64,000 nt of DNA, taken from assembly GCF_030253575.1 (NCBI RefSeq), contig NC_080559.1, positions 33,103,501-33,167,500 on the forward strand, given 5' to 3'. This DNA comes from Rhododendron vialii. Taxonomy: Eukaryota > Streptophyta > Magnoliopsida > Ericales > Ericaceae. Both the position numbers and the translations under genes were made by a program. Below are positions 16,314 to 30,887 of this stretch, piece after piece. Position 1 is the first letter of the stretch, and every line of letters starts with the position of its first letter. The notes under the pieces were generated by a model. It worked only from the letters and a program-made list of their open reading frames with translations. It was not told where the DNA came from and did no database searches.

Positions 16314-17456
16314 CTGCGGAGGAATTTTGTTTTACTGCCACTTCCTCCTGTGTACTTGCATCAGAAAAGTGCAGGAGTTTTCCTCGTCTAACACACGAGT
16401 CCATGACTGGGCTCGAGATTTCACATCGAGAATCCTCCTTGCGAGATTGAATTTTGTATTCATAATATAGGTTTGTGTAATAATTTTTTTGATGTTTTGA
16501 GTTCACCGTAAAAAACAGAATAGTAATGAGAATCACATTCAGGCAACCTGGGAATGAGAGTTTTCTTCTTGATTGTGCATTTCTTTGATTTCCTATTGTT
16601 TGTTCGGTGTTGGAGTTTTTTTTTTATGTGCACTTATGTTCTACTTCAGCCGGTCACAACCAAGTGAAGTCCCCAGGGCGGCTCCACTAAGGGGTCACAA
16701 CCAAGTGAAGTCCCCAGGGCGGTTCCACTAAGGTTTTAGGCAAGTGAATCTCCTGATTCAAAAAATGCACTAAAATTTTGTATATTTTTGCTAAATAATT
16801 TGATATTCCTTTCCTATTGTCATCAGTCATACAAAGCCGGAGTAAGTGAAAGTTCAATCAAATTTGTAAATAGATAATATGGATCAACAAAATGAAATAA
16901 CCTGGGCCCAATAAATTTTCGACCAAAATAAATATCGAAATTTCAGTATGGTATTTTGTATGCCAACTTTTTCCTAAATATTTTTGTCGACAATTTTGTC
17001 ACTGTTGAATTAATCATAAAACTTTCCTGGTAGAGACCACTCCTATACGATGGATGTGCCGTAATTGATGGCACCTATAGGTTATTTTAAGGGGGTAAAA
17101 ATCTTGTTGCACAGCACAACCTTTCCACAAGGATTGGAGAAACTCTCTTTGACGCACAAAATTTTGGTACAAACACTGGGAAAGTAAGAAAACGTTTATA
17201 TCATACCAACAGTTAGATTGGAGTGCTGCACAAACCAAATTTCAGTACACACGGAATAGACTTCTGGCCAAAGGAGAAATGAGAAATCGTACAAGGGAAG
17301 GAACAATGAAGAAAACCCACCAAAACATTAACAAGATTTGTGTAAATAAATAGTGCTTTTGTCCAAGAATTCCTCAGAATATGTTACTGTGAGCTGATTG
17401 AAGGCGAGAGTGATGGTCTGGTCCAGCTATAACAAAGTGACCCACCAAAAGCACTT
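16314..17456. other. intergenic region between convergent S1P and RABG3
   Basis: About 1.1 kb between two 3' ends. It includes a 41-bp tandem duplication at 16652-16733. Otherwise AT-rich sequence without supported genes. Confidence 0.6.
16652..16733. repeat. 41-bp direct tandem repeat, two copies
   Basis: Copies 16652-16692 and 16693-16733 start GGTCACAACCAAGTGAAGTC and end CCACTAAGG. They differ at one base (GGCTCC versus GGTTCC), so the duplication is recent. Confidence 0.95.
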
Positions 17457-20400
17457 CTAACAGCAGCCAGTAGATCGCTGTTGCCGTCCAGCCGCCACAT
17501 CAATGGTGTCAGGAAGATATCTTCATCAACAAAGAAGGCATGTTGAAGACAACTCATTAGCATTCTATACAGCACATTATATAAAGAACAAGAGCAACAG
17601 ATTTGAACGGGAAAAACTTAGGCAAGAAGGGCATGGCATAGTTTTCAAGCACTTTCCGATGAATTTTTCCCAAGAAGCAATAACAAAATTTGAACACGAT
17701 GGTACAGAAAATGAACTTTTTGGTACATTCTGGAAATGGGTACTTTTTCATTCAGTTTTCTGGAAACAATTACCAAAAACCAAAGCAAAAGAATTTTCAC
17801 CGACAGAGAAAGGCCCAAATCCCATGTATATCACAACTATTCCACTTGCACAATCAAGGAACATTGAATTTTTACCATATGCTGGCCATGACCATGATAC
17901 TAATATATGAAAAACGCATTTAGATATCAGCAGCTTAACAAGACAAATCCAATTCTAAAGAATCTAATACTTCGCAACTACAGCCACAACATCAGTATTG
18001 TAATGGATCAGAGGGGAGCTAAAAGCTCATTCAAACCCCTGACTAAAACCATATAATGCAGTCAAACTTTGACAAGGATCACGGAATACTATATGTTACT
18101 GAAATCAGCTAGGACACAAATTGCAAAGGAAGATGTTAAGAATATCATAACTGAAAGTCAACTTATAAGAATGCTTACATTTCTTCCTCGGGTTCATTTT
18201 TTAGAGCATTGCTGGCTATGCACTGGAAAGCGGCTTCTACATTGAAACCTTCTTTTGCAGAAGTTTCGAAGTAAGGAATGTTTCCTTTGGAAGCACACCA
18301 TGCCCTTGCCTTCTTCTCAGAAACCTGAAATTTGGAGTAAATAAGCTCTTACACAGATTTTACATATAGACATGAAAAGAGAACACTAGAACCACACAAA
18401 CCCTTTAGAATACCACTTATTGCTACAAATTTTTAAGCAAAAACAAGCGGACAACCATAGATTTATGCACAAACAAGAACAACCAATCATCCTACAACTC
18501 CAACAATTATCAACTTTAAGCTCACATAGACAGACCCCGTGGGGAAAAACCTACTGTTCTATTCTTCTTCAATTAGCTCTCTTGTTTCGGATATGTATCT
18601 AAAACAATGCTTAATTAGTGATCAAGCGACTAGAAGAAAGAAAAGATCAACTTACCACTCGGCTATTACCGCCATCAACATCAATCTTGTTCCCCAGTAC
18701 GATAAATGGAAAGTTTTCCGGGTCAGATGGGCTGGCCTGGACAAATCCAGAAGGCATAGGATATAGTTCTTTACATGCAAACGGCAGAGAAAGAAAAAGA
18801 AAAATAAGAGGTAGGCCTACAGATCACCTGAATCAGAAACTCCTCCCTCCAATGGTTGAGGTTCTCAAATGATTTCATGACGTTCACATCATAAACAAGA
18901 ACACAACAGTCTGCACCACGGTAAAAAGCGACACCAAGGCTCTGAAATCTTTCCTGTCCAGCTGTATCCCATATCTGAAAGTATAATAGTTGTCAGCCCC
19001 AAAGGGGTATCGATGCCACAGCTGAAGATGTCAATTTTAAATACCACTACACTGAAGGAATAAAAATGTAAGATTTTTCCGATTTCTTTAAAAATAAGTT
19101 GTCCATGACTCTGAATTAAATGGAATGGCGTTCTTGTTGGTTATTCTTTCATATTTTACCTCGAGTCTGAATGGCTGTGACTGAATGGAGTGGTATCTTT
19201 ATTCTCCGTGGATTCTCTTAGAAATCTTTTTCAATTAAGATCATTGAAAATAATGGCGTTTCTCCTTTTTCTCATAAAAAATTTACAAAGCAGCTGGGCC
19301 GCCTCTCAACTTAAGTAAAGTTTCTTTATGTGGTCTTCGGATAACAATAATCACATGATAAAAACAAATTCCAGAGGAAAAAACCTATTCACAATCTTCG
19401 TCCTCAAGGGTGTACCATGTGTAAGAGAAATCTTTGGAGCACAAATACAGTTATAGTTGCATTAGTGTGTGGTTTTTAATTAGAGGCTTAGTTTAATTTT
19501 GCTTCTTTTCATTGTATTCCCATGGTGAACTTTTCTATCACCAATTCATATTTTTTTTGTGTATGTGGTAACACTGTTTGAGGATCAATTGGTCATGAGA
19601 GAGGGAGCCACTTGTTCCTTGAACAGTTCTTGCAAAAGATCCATCTAAATACTCCCTCCGTCCCAAATTCTTTGTCCGGTCCGCAAAATGGAGTGTTAAA
19701 AATAATACAATTTTTGCAAGAAAAAATCAAAAGTTTTTCAACAACTTACTAGTTATCAATGAGTATTTTTAATTTGTGAAAAAAGTTTGAATTTTTTCTT
19801 GAAAAAATTGCATTATTTTTAACACTCCATTTTGCGGACTGGACAAAGAATTTGGGACGGAGGGAGTAACAGAAAACCAGATATTTCGTCTTTCAGAGTC
19901 TTTAAGCTTTTTTCTGATAAAGATATAATTTCTAACAATGGATGGAAGTGAAGTCTAAAGGCTTCTAAGGGTAGTTCATATGTTTTTCCACTAGACACGT
20001 GATACCAGGAGACAGAAACTCTTTCTGGTTGATTGGAATGGCACAAGAACTCCGCACTTGATAAACTGCAGCTATCTGGTAAAGAAAGAATCTGTAATGT
20101 GGTGAGAGAATGCCTTTACAATTAATATTGGTGGATTGACTAAGAATTTCAAATTAGGCTAGATCCATTCAGAACCCAGTTTGCCTTTCTTGTACCAGAT
20201 TCAGTGGTCTTGGACCTAATTGCTGCAGAAATGTTTCTATTTGCATATATCAATCTCTTAGATTCTCCATAAAAGCCCTCCAAATCTTCATAAGAGACTG
20301 CCAGAGACAAGTTGCTAACAGCCTAACACCTCTTATTCTGAAATTTCAATTCCACGACGTCATGAATGCATTGATGATGTTGAATCCGTTATAAATGGGA

Positions 20401-21494
20401 GAACTAGTGGGTACAACTTCATCATTCTCTAAGAGTGGATGGGGTGGAATGCTTCCCCCATCTAAAAGAAAAGTTCTTGAGGGGATGACAAAGAAGTATG
20501 CAACCTCACAGAAATTGTGTGGTGTCAAAGTAGAGAACATGAAAGGAATACAAAAACCTTTTTAAATCTTCAGGAACACTAGAAAATATAATTAAAAAAG
20601 CGTACTAAAAATTCAGATTAAACGTCAGGAGAAAAATGGAAATTCCATGAGAATAGTAAATGCAGCTCCCCAAGTTGTCTTGATTAACCCATGCAATCTA
20701 GTCTCTAGATAATCCTTTAGGATATAACTTTGAATAAACAGAGCTTATGAGAAGAAACAATTATGATCAGGGATAGCAATTAGTAACTAATAATATAAGT
20801 GGAATTATAATGACACAATCTTCATTTGCAAGATGTCACACATTAGCTCAGACCTTGATAACAACAATGTTAAGGCAACAAATTCAACCGTTTGGAGATC
20901 ATTGAATATTCTTCAGTCCGTGACAACACAAGAATATTCAGGGATACTGATTTCCTTTCTTGAATATGTTTTGTTTATACGCACATTCAACATAGCCATC
21001 ACAATGGTTGATAACTTGATCTTGTACAAAAGCCAAAAGGACAGGAACATAAATCTACAATCATGTGGAATAGTTATATCATATCACCTGCAAGGTGAAA
21101 AGCCGATCCTCAAACTGGACTTCTTTGGTCAAGAAATCAGCCCCAATTGTCGCTTTGTACTGGTTGCTGAACTTCCGATTCACATATCTAAATTCCACCA
21201 TTTAAGGCCAACCCCAATTGTTCATCACCAAATAACCTAACCATACAATATAGATTTATATATATACATAAATATACAAACAAGTCGCGATCTCGAGCTT
21301 AATTAGGATACTGATTCATGAGAGAGGTCTTTCCTACCCTGTAAGTCAAAGATTCACAATTACAAACCCTTCTTTTCTTGAATTCAAAAATGTACAATCA
21401 TATACATGGTTGAGAGAGAGAGAGAGAGAGCTACTGACCCGCTGTCGCCAAGAATGATGACCTTGAGGAGCATACGCCTGCGAGACGACGCCAT
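17457..21494 (-). CDS. RABG3: Rab7-type small GTPase of the RABG3 class
   Basis: Seven exons: 21439-21494, 21312-21338, 21088-21187, 18828-18974, 18656-18736, 18179-18324, 17457-17520; 621 nt, 206 aa, the family's usual length. Rab7 GTPases mark late endosomes and the tonoplast and drive vacuole fusion and traffic. Motifs seen: P-loop GDSGVGKTS, effector loop [20 protein letters not shown] and ETSAK. The protein ends STGCC, so geranylgeranylation is expected on a CC pair; many RABG3 proteins end in CxC. Exon 2 is only 27 bp and encodes most of the P-loop Lys/Ser region. Without it the protein would lack its nucleotide-binding Lys. Intron 3 is 2.1 kb and contains a Stowaway MITE. The subclass letter (a-f) is not assigned. 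Confidence 0.96.
19652..19866. mobile_element. Stowaway-type MITE (Tc1/mariner) in RABG3 intron 3
   Basis: A 215-bp element whose ends are long inverted repeats starting CTCCCTCCGTCCCAAATTCT, the classic Stowaway terminus. It is flanked by TA on both sides (19650-19651 and 19867-19868), the expected target duplication. The arms extend for tens of bases (AAATGGAGTGTTAAAAATAA and its complement), so the element can fold nearly end to end. It is non-coding and well preserved, so fairly young. Confidence 0.92.
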
Positions 21495-23292
21495 GGAATT
21501 GTTTTCTGAAGCTTTCTAGGGTTTGGACAATTAACTCTCTCTCTCTCTCTCTCTCGTTTGTGATTGGAGACGAAAAGTGGGGAGAGTAATCAAATCAACG
21601 ATAACTCTGATCTGTTCCTTTTTCACAGACCGTTTTGGTACAGAAAATGCACACCGGAGATTCTCTCTCTTCTCTCTCTCGATCTCGAAACTACAGTAAA
21701 TAATAAACTAACTTTTTTTTTTCGGGCATAAAAATGACTAAACTTTTTAAAAAATCTACTATTTTAGTGCAATTTTTCCGAACTCATCAACTGCCAGTCT
21801 AATCTAACAGTCCAGAGGCTCACAAGTCACAGCCCCTCTTTTCACAAATATATAAAAACTACTCCTACTAATAAATACAGTACTACTTCGTGTAAAAATC
21901 AAAAAAAATATCTTCTTTTTTGACCGACAAAAATCATAAAATATCACTACATCTACATCGAACCTTTTCCCATCTAGCAATGCTTGGCCATACTGATCCA
22001 GACACAGATGCATTCAGGTTCATTGGATACACGGGATCTCACACAATAGACGTGAAATCCACATCAGACAGTTCTAGACACATCCGTGTCTAAATTTGTG
22101 CACTTTCGTCCGTCTCCGTAGCATGTTTATTTCCAGTCAATTATTGTCCAAAGTGCACTTTAACATTGAACGCTCAAGTTTTATTTTTCAGAGCCCTTTG
22201 TAGAAAATTAAATCTTGTTTTTTCCAATCACATGGGAACGAAATATTAATAATTAGTTATAAAAGCACATGCAAAGCTTAGAACCGAATCTTATTAGTTT
22301 TATGTTGCTAACGAAGATCATAATCCTGAAAAAATCCTCAAAAAAAAAAAAAAAAAAAACCTCGCGGAACAAAAAATTCAGTTTAAAAGCTGACTGCCAA
22401 ATTTGTGTCCCATTTTGATTGAATTTGCACAAAGTCATCGCTCTCTGTTACTTAAATTTGTTTTCTCATTCTTTTTTGTTTTGACAAAAGGAAAGGATTT
22501 GTTGTACATCAGATGAAGAAAATGCTGCTCCAAGCCCCTTGCTTCGGCTTAGAAGAGCCATTCCGTCTCCCCGCGGCAATCAGAGCCTCAGGAAGCCTTT
22601 GGTCTAGAATTCGACTCCCACTGGGATTTTATCAACTTTATTGTATTGGGTCCATTCATAGTCCAATTTTAATTTGAGTCCCCGTTAGTGGACGAGAAAT
22701 GGTAAGGCATCGCATTATCTTGCCTTGTTCTGTCCCTACCAATTTAGCAGTATGCATGCATCTATTTGCTTTGGGTTTTTTAACAACAGATTCATAAGCG
22801 AATCGACCTTCATCGGTTTTCAATTTTTAACCTGAACTGATCTAACCGATATACTAACACCGGATTAGATTGACAGTATTTAGCTCGCGAGAACATAAAG
22901 CATAAAACAAGAACGATACCAATCAGCCCCGACTGCCATTTTAACAGGCAAAATCCGCAACAACGACCATTTTCAAATTCAAATAAGTAAAGCCGTTCCT
23001 GAAGTTAAAACCATAGCATGTAAAGCTTGTAAAAACAAGGTAGATTGAAATGAACCACACCACTGGGTTCCACCTAGTTCATTGTGTATATACCTTACAC
23101 GACATTCTAGGATAGTTACAGATTACATAATCCATGAACAGCTTATTGAAGTTTGTCAACCAAAAAAAATATGGACAAACAAATCAAAGCTAAGATTCAA
23201 GAATCATAATAAGAGAATAGCTATGTGTAAAGCCTGCCAAATACAAGAAAAAAAACTCACATCCTTTTGTCAACCAAGCTTCAAGTGAACCC
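21495..23292. other. region between RABG3 5' end and PERK 3' end
   Basis: About 1.8 kb. The part next to 21494 is the RABG3 5' UTR/promoter side, with CT tracts at 21534-21556 and 21661-21680. A possible SINE remnant (B-box-like GAATTCGACTCCC near 22610) is too weak to call. No gene supported. Confidence 0.5.
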
Positions 23293-26200
23293 TCAATCGT
23301 CGTTCTTCATCGCTCCCATCTCCATTTCTTGAGTGCTTTGTTGGGCTACGCTACTGGAGCCAGATGGATGTGATCCAGACTCACTAGTTGGTCCGCTCTG
23401 CCCACTGCTGCCACACTCTTGGGTTCCCAGTGCCACCTTTTTAAATTTCTTCAAGTCCTCACTGTACTGATTTGTGTCGTAGTCTGAGCTGCCATGAGAA
23501 CTATAGGCGGTGCTGTGTCCGGGTCTGATTTCTGCGTAAAGATCAGACAAAGATAGGTTTCCTTCCAAGGCCCGTACTACCTGCACAATTCCAGTTATAC
23601 ACTCATCAGTCAGTGTTCACTTGCAAATATCACTTTTTCGTTCAAATTGACCATCTTGGCTCGAAGTACAAGACACTAAGGTGTATTTGGGCTTGAGTGT
23701 TAGGTTCGTAGATACACCAAGCGTGACTTTGCACTTGTTTATATGTATCAAAAGACATCTGGTCTAGTTCCACCTTTCCAGTCATACTAGATACATAATT
23801 ATCAGATTTTTTTTTTGTGATCGGCAAAGAAAATTTCATTCATCGATGAAAGTGGTACAATTAAAAAAGAGAAGCATTGAGGGAGCCTTGGAGGATGCAC
23901 AAAACTCTCCTACTACTGCTACTCGAAAATTCTCAACATAATTTTCAGATATTGGATTTTCTTTTATCCAAATTTTGCATCTCTGTAGCTTGCAGTGATT
24001 TATGACTCAGAAAATTATTGACAAGTGATCCACTGCTATTAACTCATTGGGAAGCAGAAACAAATGATGCCAAATCTCTTGCTTATGGGAAAGTATTCAG
24101 CGATTAGGAACCACCACCGTCATCTTTGGTCTCAGCGACTCATGATCCATATAAACTAAGTGGGGCGGCTGGGCCACAGATCCACATACTCGGGATGTGA
24201 AAAGCCAACTTGTGAATTCGCAAAGGGGAGATTCCAAACCTCATATGATCTGATGCGACAGACCAAGAGGACACTGCACAAAAATTAATGTGGTGGTACG
24301 GGGCCTCCGGCACCATGGAGTTTGGTCTCAAATGTCCTAGCCATGACGAATAGCATTCCCAGGCCTAACTTCCACGCGCAAGCAACGTTAATACGTGATC
24401 GTAGAATCAATGATTGGAGAACCATTCCACAATGCAAGAATATAATTATTTTCACCGCCTTGCCTAGATAACAGGTTGTTGGCTCCCTTCAGATAAGAAA
24501 TATGCCTACAACAGTGGATTTCCTTAATTTCCCTTTCTTTTTTTTCCGGTCAAACGGAAATTCCTTAATTTCCCATTACCAATAACCTTTCATGCTAAAA
24601 GTGAAAATAATTACCTGGCTCATTCGTGGTCGATGTCGCGCTGAATGACTCACACAAGAATCAGCACAAGAAACCATACGAACCATCTCATTGTGGTTGT
24701 AATCCTTCTGTAACCGGTGATCAACAAGGGCATCAAAATTTCCTGCTTCCAAAGCTCGCGTGAGCAAGGGCCTTGCCTACAACAATGTGAATTTTGTCAG
24801 CATATCCGGAAAACCAAAGGAAAGCTAAATAAAACCTAAACAAAAGAATTTCTTCATTGTTGAGGAAGCCGTAGCAGTTTGATGAATTCCTTACCCAGTC
24901 TACCAAGCTATCCTCCGTGGAAGATTGAGAATAGTCAAAGGGCCGTCGTCCGGTAATCAACTCCAGAAGCATGACTCCAAAGGAGAAAACATCTGACTTG
25001 TCTGTAAGTTTTCCAGACGAAGCATATTCCGGAGCTAGATATCTGCAAGTAGTGAGCATTTGAAAGGTGAACATGATTTATAAGGACTACTGCATACAAG
25101 AGTAATGCCATGGCCAGTCAAAACCGGATCAGAATTTCAAACTTGGAAATGAAAACATAGAATCCAGAAAATCAGAAAACAATAAAGAAAATAAAATACC
25201 AAGGCAACAGAAACTCAGTTTCATATTTCAGGATCAACTTGGCCCAAGATAATCGGTAAAGCTGAACAAAGACCGGTTATACAACTTGAACCCAAGTTTA
25301 AAGCAAATACTCTTATGAAAGTGAGAATTCAGAATATATAAAAAAAGCTCCATTGGTGTATGATCACTCGTTTCTAGGAACACACAAAAGATCCAGTGCA
25401 TATGCAGGTTGTACCCAAGACTCAGACCAATAACCACCATCAAAACACAATCACAACAGATGAGACATGAGAGGAAGGTCTAACCCAAAAGTTCCCATCA
25501 CCCGGGTAGATATATGAGTGTCGGCATCAGGAGAAAACTTTGCAAGTCCAAAATCTGCAACCTGAGAAGAAATTAGAAATTTCCAGGTTTACTGACAACT
25601 ACGATAATCGATAGTAAGAGGAAGTCTAGACAAACTAATCAGTGATTTGAATCCAGTTTTCTTTAGCTATTACTAAAAACATCATTCCACTCCTTGCAAG
25701 TTGCAACAGATAGAATCTCACTGATAATAACTAAAGGTAAGGGGTAAAAATCTACCAATTTTTCTAAAACAAAATGAATGCCAACTTCATATAGATAAAG
25801 CAAACGAGAAACAAACTCTGGCAGCAAATGGGGCTGCAGCTAGATTTAGTGATTTACTACATTATACATACTTTTGAATCCAATGAAGAAATCTTACTTT
25901 TGCCTCAAAGTTAAAATCCAGAAGAATATTCGTCGCCTTGATGTCACGGTGTATGATCTTAGGATGACCTACCAATACAGCCATTAGAGATTAACAATTC
26001 AGGCACCATATGCCAAAGAACAATAATTGTCTCTTGCTTCCACACCGAGAAATAAGAATAAACATAAACAGAACTTACAGTCCTCGTGCAAATATGCTAG
26101 TCCTTTTGCAGCCCCTAGAGCAATTTTCAGTCTTGTGGGCCAATCCATGTTAGGTCTTCCCTTGCCTGAAAGTTTTTATTTACTATGTCAAAATCCTTCT

Positions 26201-29200
26201 ATGAACCACTTGATTAATACCAGACCCTTGAGTCCTTACCTTGCATAACCATACAAAAGCAGCAGAAAATAGAAAATCAGATAAGCATGAAGATAACCGA
26301 ATTGCCTCCTTGATTTGCTTTTAATGAGTAAATCATGAACTACCAGAATTACTCACTGTGTAAATGAAATGCCAATGTGTTGTTAGGAACAAACTCATAA
26401 ACAAGCATTCTTTGGGACCCAGTGATGCAGTATCCAACTAGTGTAACCAGATGTCTATGATGCACTCTGCTAATGATCTCAACCTCAGCTTGAAATTCAC
26501 GCTCCCCTTGACCACTTCCTGCTTTCAGCTGTTTAACTGCAACTTCTTTCCCACTTGGAAGGACGCCCTTGTGCACGTACCCAAACCCACCTTGTCCAAG
26601 GAGATTGGCCTTTGAAAAGCCATCTGTTGCCATTGCCAATTCTTCATATGTGAATGTGCTCTTCGAGAAACCTAAAGCCATCCCAGGGGAAGGTGGTGTG
26701 AGTGGGTTTTCTCCTCCTGTATGATTAGACCCATAATCTCCACTGCTGCTTATTAATGGAGGAGGAGAAAGCACCGGTGAGCGGGGTAGTTGTGGCAAAA
26801 CTACATGTGGAGGAGAGGGTATCGGAGGCATTCTGACTGCATGACTCCCCGGTTGGGGAGTATTGTGTTGCCAATGCTGTGGCAGGACACCATATGGGTC
26901 ATCTGGAAATTATACACATGCCAGAATGAGTGGACGAATTAGGTATAAAATTGTCAAAGTTGGTCTATTACTTCTTTTTGTAAATATAAATTACGAGTAG
27001 TACTATCTATTCTGAAGTTTTCACCAGGATCTTATCGAAATAAGCTCTATAAACATGACTAAGAAACAGTCGGTTGTGAATCTGAACAGATAGTAACATG
27101 TTGCCTTCTTTCCATTTTTTCATCCGTCTATAACTGGTGCCAACCAGATAAGCATGTTCTGAAGCTACAACAAACATCACTCTATCATGTTACATTTTAC
27201 TTTATTCATAGAACAAGTCAATTATCCATTGATAATAGGAGTGGCTGTCGTGTAGTCACAAGCAGAATTCTATCAACTCTAACCTGACCTTTTAGTTCTT
27301 TTCCCGGTATTTGTTGTGTCAATTTTGGTTCGTGTCTGGTTTTCGTGTTACTGTTACCAAGTCATATCGAATTTCCACATCTACTCGATCCACAATATGT
27401 GTGAAGACATTTAAGTCTTCTTGTTTCCACAAGTTGAATTTCATCAAACGAATACAATGGATATATCATAAAAAACAAATTAATCCCAACCTAAATTATT
27501 ATTATTTTATTTCAAAAGCTGAACTGTATTTTGCAAGTTGTGGCTTCCTTTTTCTACTTAGATGACTCCAAAAGATTCAAGACAAGGCCATAATGTGAAC
27601 AATAAATGAATAGAGATATTACACTAACTTTTACAGAAATTCTTATTCAGTTGGATGTCTTCACACAATGACTTCTAGCTTATGGTGACAACCTGAGTTG
27701 CAATAACATCGCATCTACAGCTAAGCCTCTATGTTATGGGTTAGACGTATCTACTTCAAATTAAAAAGATTTGACCCAAACACTATTATTATAATATCTA
27801 TGTGACCATACGTATCATCCTTGCGTTCGCGTCAACCAAAAAATAATTAACCATAAACCGCTAACTTTGTTGGGGGTTCGAGTTTCTTACGATGTTGTGA
27901 AAACATAGTCCCAACCTCCTACTTCATAACCACAATCTCAGAGTAAAAATTCATCAAATTGCGCCAAAGAATTAAAAAACAACCTCAGTCCATGCAGAAA
28001 ACTAATTCGACAACTCTAAGAGGAGAAAAGAACCATTGCAAGATGTTGATAGAATAAACATTCATCTATCTATCTATCTATCTCTCTCTCTCTCTCTCTC
28101 TCTCTCCCATGAAAAAACATTCATCTTGCTTGAGGTCAATCTTTCCCATAGCGTTTACCGAGTGTTGGGGTTCAATTTCTCAAGGTGCTTGCTTGATCTC
28201 TAGCTATTTTTATTAGGGAAAATTTTAAAATACCCTGTAACCTTTACACCAAAATTCAATTAGACTCCCAACCTTTTAAAAACATCAATTTTACTCCCAA
28301 TGTTATCTTCCGTTAATCAAAATGCCCCTTTCCGTCCAAATGACTAACAGATTTCGTTAAAAGCTAAGTTAAATAGCGTCCCGATCGAATTTTGATGATT
28401 TGAGCCGTTCAATGTATTCAAAACGTGATTTTAAATGATGCTCGCGAGAAATCAGCAAAAAAAATGACCGGAAAGAGCTTCATTTGAACAGTTTTTCATT
28501 GAATAGTTCAATAAAAAACTGTTCAAATCAAGGCTTTCCCGGTCATTTTTTTTGTTGATTTCTCGCGAGTGCCCTCAAAATCACGTTCTAACTTCTAATC
28601 ATATTGAGCGGTTCGGATCATCGAAATTTGATCAGAAAATGAGAGGTGCAGACCGAAGCAAAATCCGGACGTCCGAACTTGAATAATGCAGCTCCCAAGA
28701 ATGTGATCTGGTGTGAACAAAAGGGGGTGCCGCAGTGCCCGGGCCCTGCACAACTCCAAACATTCTCACTAATTGTGCTACTTTTTCAGGTTACTATGAA
28801 ATTACATGTGATCTGGTGTGAATTATGCTACTTTTTAGTTGCACGTATATATTAAATGGCAGATACTTGTTACGCACAACTATGTTTCTTCCTCAGAAAC
28901 AACAAAACAGTAGTCTACGCTTATAATAACATAGAAATACAAGATTTTTACTGATATGTTTTGACGAAACTATTTGGCAAAATATATGTTTTTTCAAACA
29001 ATTTTTAAAAATAGTGCAAAACGCACATCCCATGTGCGTCATGCATATGCGATGTGCGTTATCCTTGCTGGCATATGCTTCCCGGGCCAGCTGGTATCGA
29101 GGCTGTATCTCGCATATCCATCATGCATGATGCATATTAATTATGCGTTATGCATATAGGATACGCGTCATGCGTATTAAATGTGCAATTGTGCCTGATG

Positions 29201-30856
29201 CACAACTTATATGTTTCATGTTTGTTATACATATAATGGATAATATATTAAGTCATTGAAGTATCTAATGAAATGGATTGAAGATTTCGTTCAAAAAAAA
29301 GACAAGAAAATGGAGAGAGAAAAAGACAAGAAAGAAGACACGAAATGGATCCAACATACATGAAGCGTTCTGCATATGCTTTACACTTTTGGGCATATAT
29401 AGTTGATGTACTTATACTCACAGTTTAAACAAACAAAAAAAACGAAGTTTTGTCAGTAAAAATGTTAAAAGCAAAAAATAAAAAATAAATCATAAAAGTG
29501 CAGTTCACAATTTGGGGAAGTGAAAATCACCGCCATGTTTTTTTTTTTGCTATTACGATTTGTATAGAGAAAACGTTATTTTTATTTTTTTTGAAACAGA
29601 GCCAAATAGAACTAGATTAGCTCTGTAGGCAAACAATTAAAAAAAAAAAAATCTTGTCCAATTAAAACAGTTTTTTTTTTTAGTAATAAAAACTAGTGAA
29701 ACAAAGTTTTTTGCTTTGGAAGTACTTCATTGCATAGCCTCTTTTTTTTTTTCTAGCAACTACCATCAGAGTCGGTCCTGAACTAAAGCAAGCGTTGTGG
29801 TCGTTTTAAGCCCCCCAAAAGTGCGAATTTTAAGGGCCCCTCATATTTTAGTACCCCTAGGTATCTTTTGTAAGACAAAAAAAAAATGTACATCGTATAA
29901 AAGGCCCAATATCAAACTCAAAAGAAAAATTGTGCTCAAATATTTGAAATGGATGAAAAAATTTCCAAATACATGGATTGCTTATAGAGTACTATTGACT
30001 ATTCCCATTATTGTTGCAACTGGAGAACGAAGCATTTCAAAGTTGAAGTTAATTAAATCTTACCTTCGCTCAACTATGTCACAAGAAAGGTTTAATGGAC
30101 TCTCCATTCTATTTATTAAACATGAGATGGTGCATAAGATTTGATTGTTCGGACAAAATTAGTACTTTTGCTGCTAAAACTGCAAGGACATTAATATTTA
30201 GATGATGCTTTTAAAATCTTGTAATGGTTTCTTTTTTTTATTTTTTTTTATTTTACGATTAGTGATATATAAGTGACGGGTTTGAAATATTGAAATATTT
30301 GGCTATTGTTTTAGGGCTATTCTTATTGATAGTATTTGTTCTTGGAAGGGTAATGGAGTTTGTCACGAGGGTGGAAGTTGTGGCCCACTGAATATGCCAT
30401 CGTGATTAACCCTTGATAATGGAGTTTGTCACGAGGTGTATTCAGTGGGCCGCAACTTCCACCCCGGAACTCCACATGTATGAATATGCATCCGATATGC
30501 ATCCAATGTATGGTTGGGGATGCAACCATTTAGATAGTGCAACTTTGAAATTAACAAATTTCGTTATTCAAGCTTATGGATTAAAATCTAGTCGAACAAT
30601 ATCAAACAAAGGCTGTTATTCTAAACTTTGGCCACTCCTCACTGTTATAAGCTAGAAAGTTTTATTTCCCAAATTTAACATAAGCTTGCTTTCATCTCAT
30701 TCCATAAATCCAAAATCATACTAAATTAGCACTTGTAAACAATACCACTTAGCTATATGTGAAACTCTACAAGAACTCTCTCCATTTTCTTGTCTTTTTT
30801 CTGAACGAAATCTTCTATCTATTTCGTTAGATACTTCAACGACTCAATATATTACC

Positions 30857-30887
<31 letters not shown>

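Noticed and set aside
22500-22680. SINE with B-box-like GAATTCGACTCCC
   Set aside because: Only a single weak box and no clear A-box, tail or target duplication.
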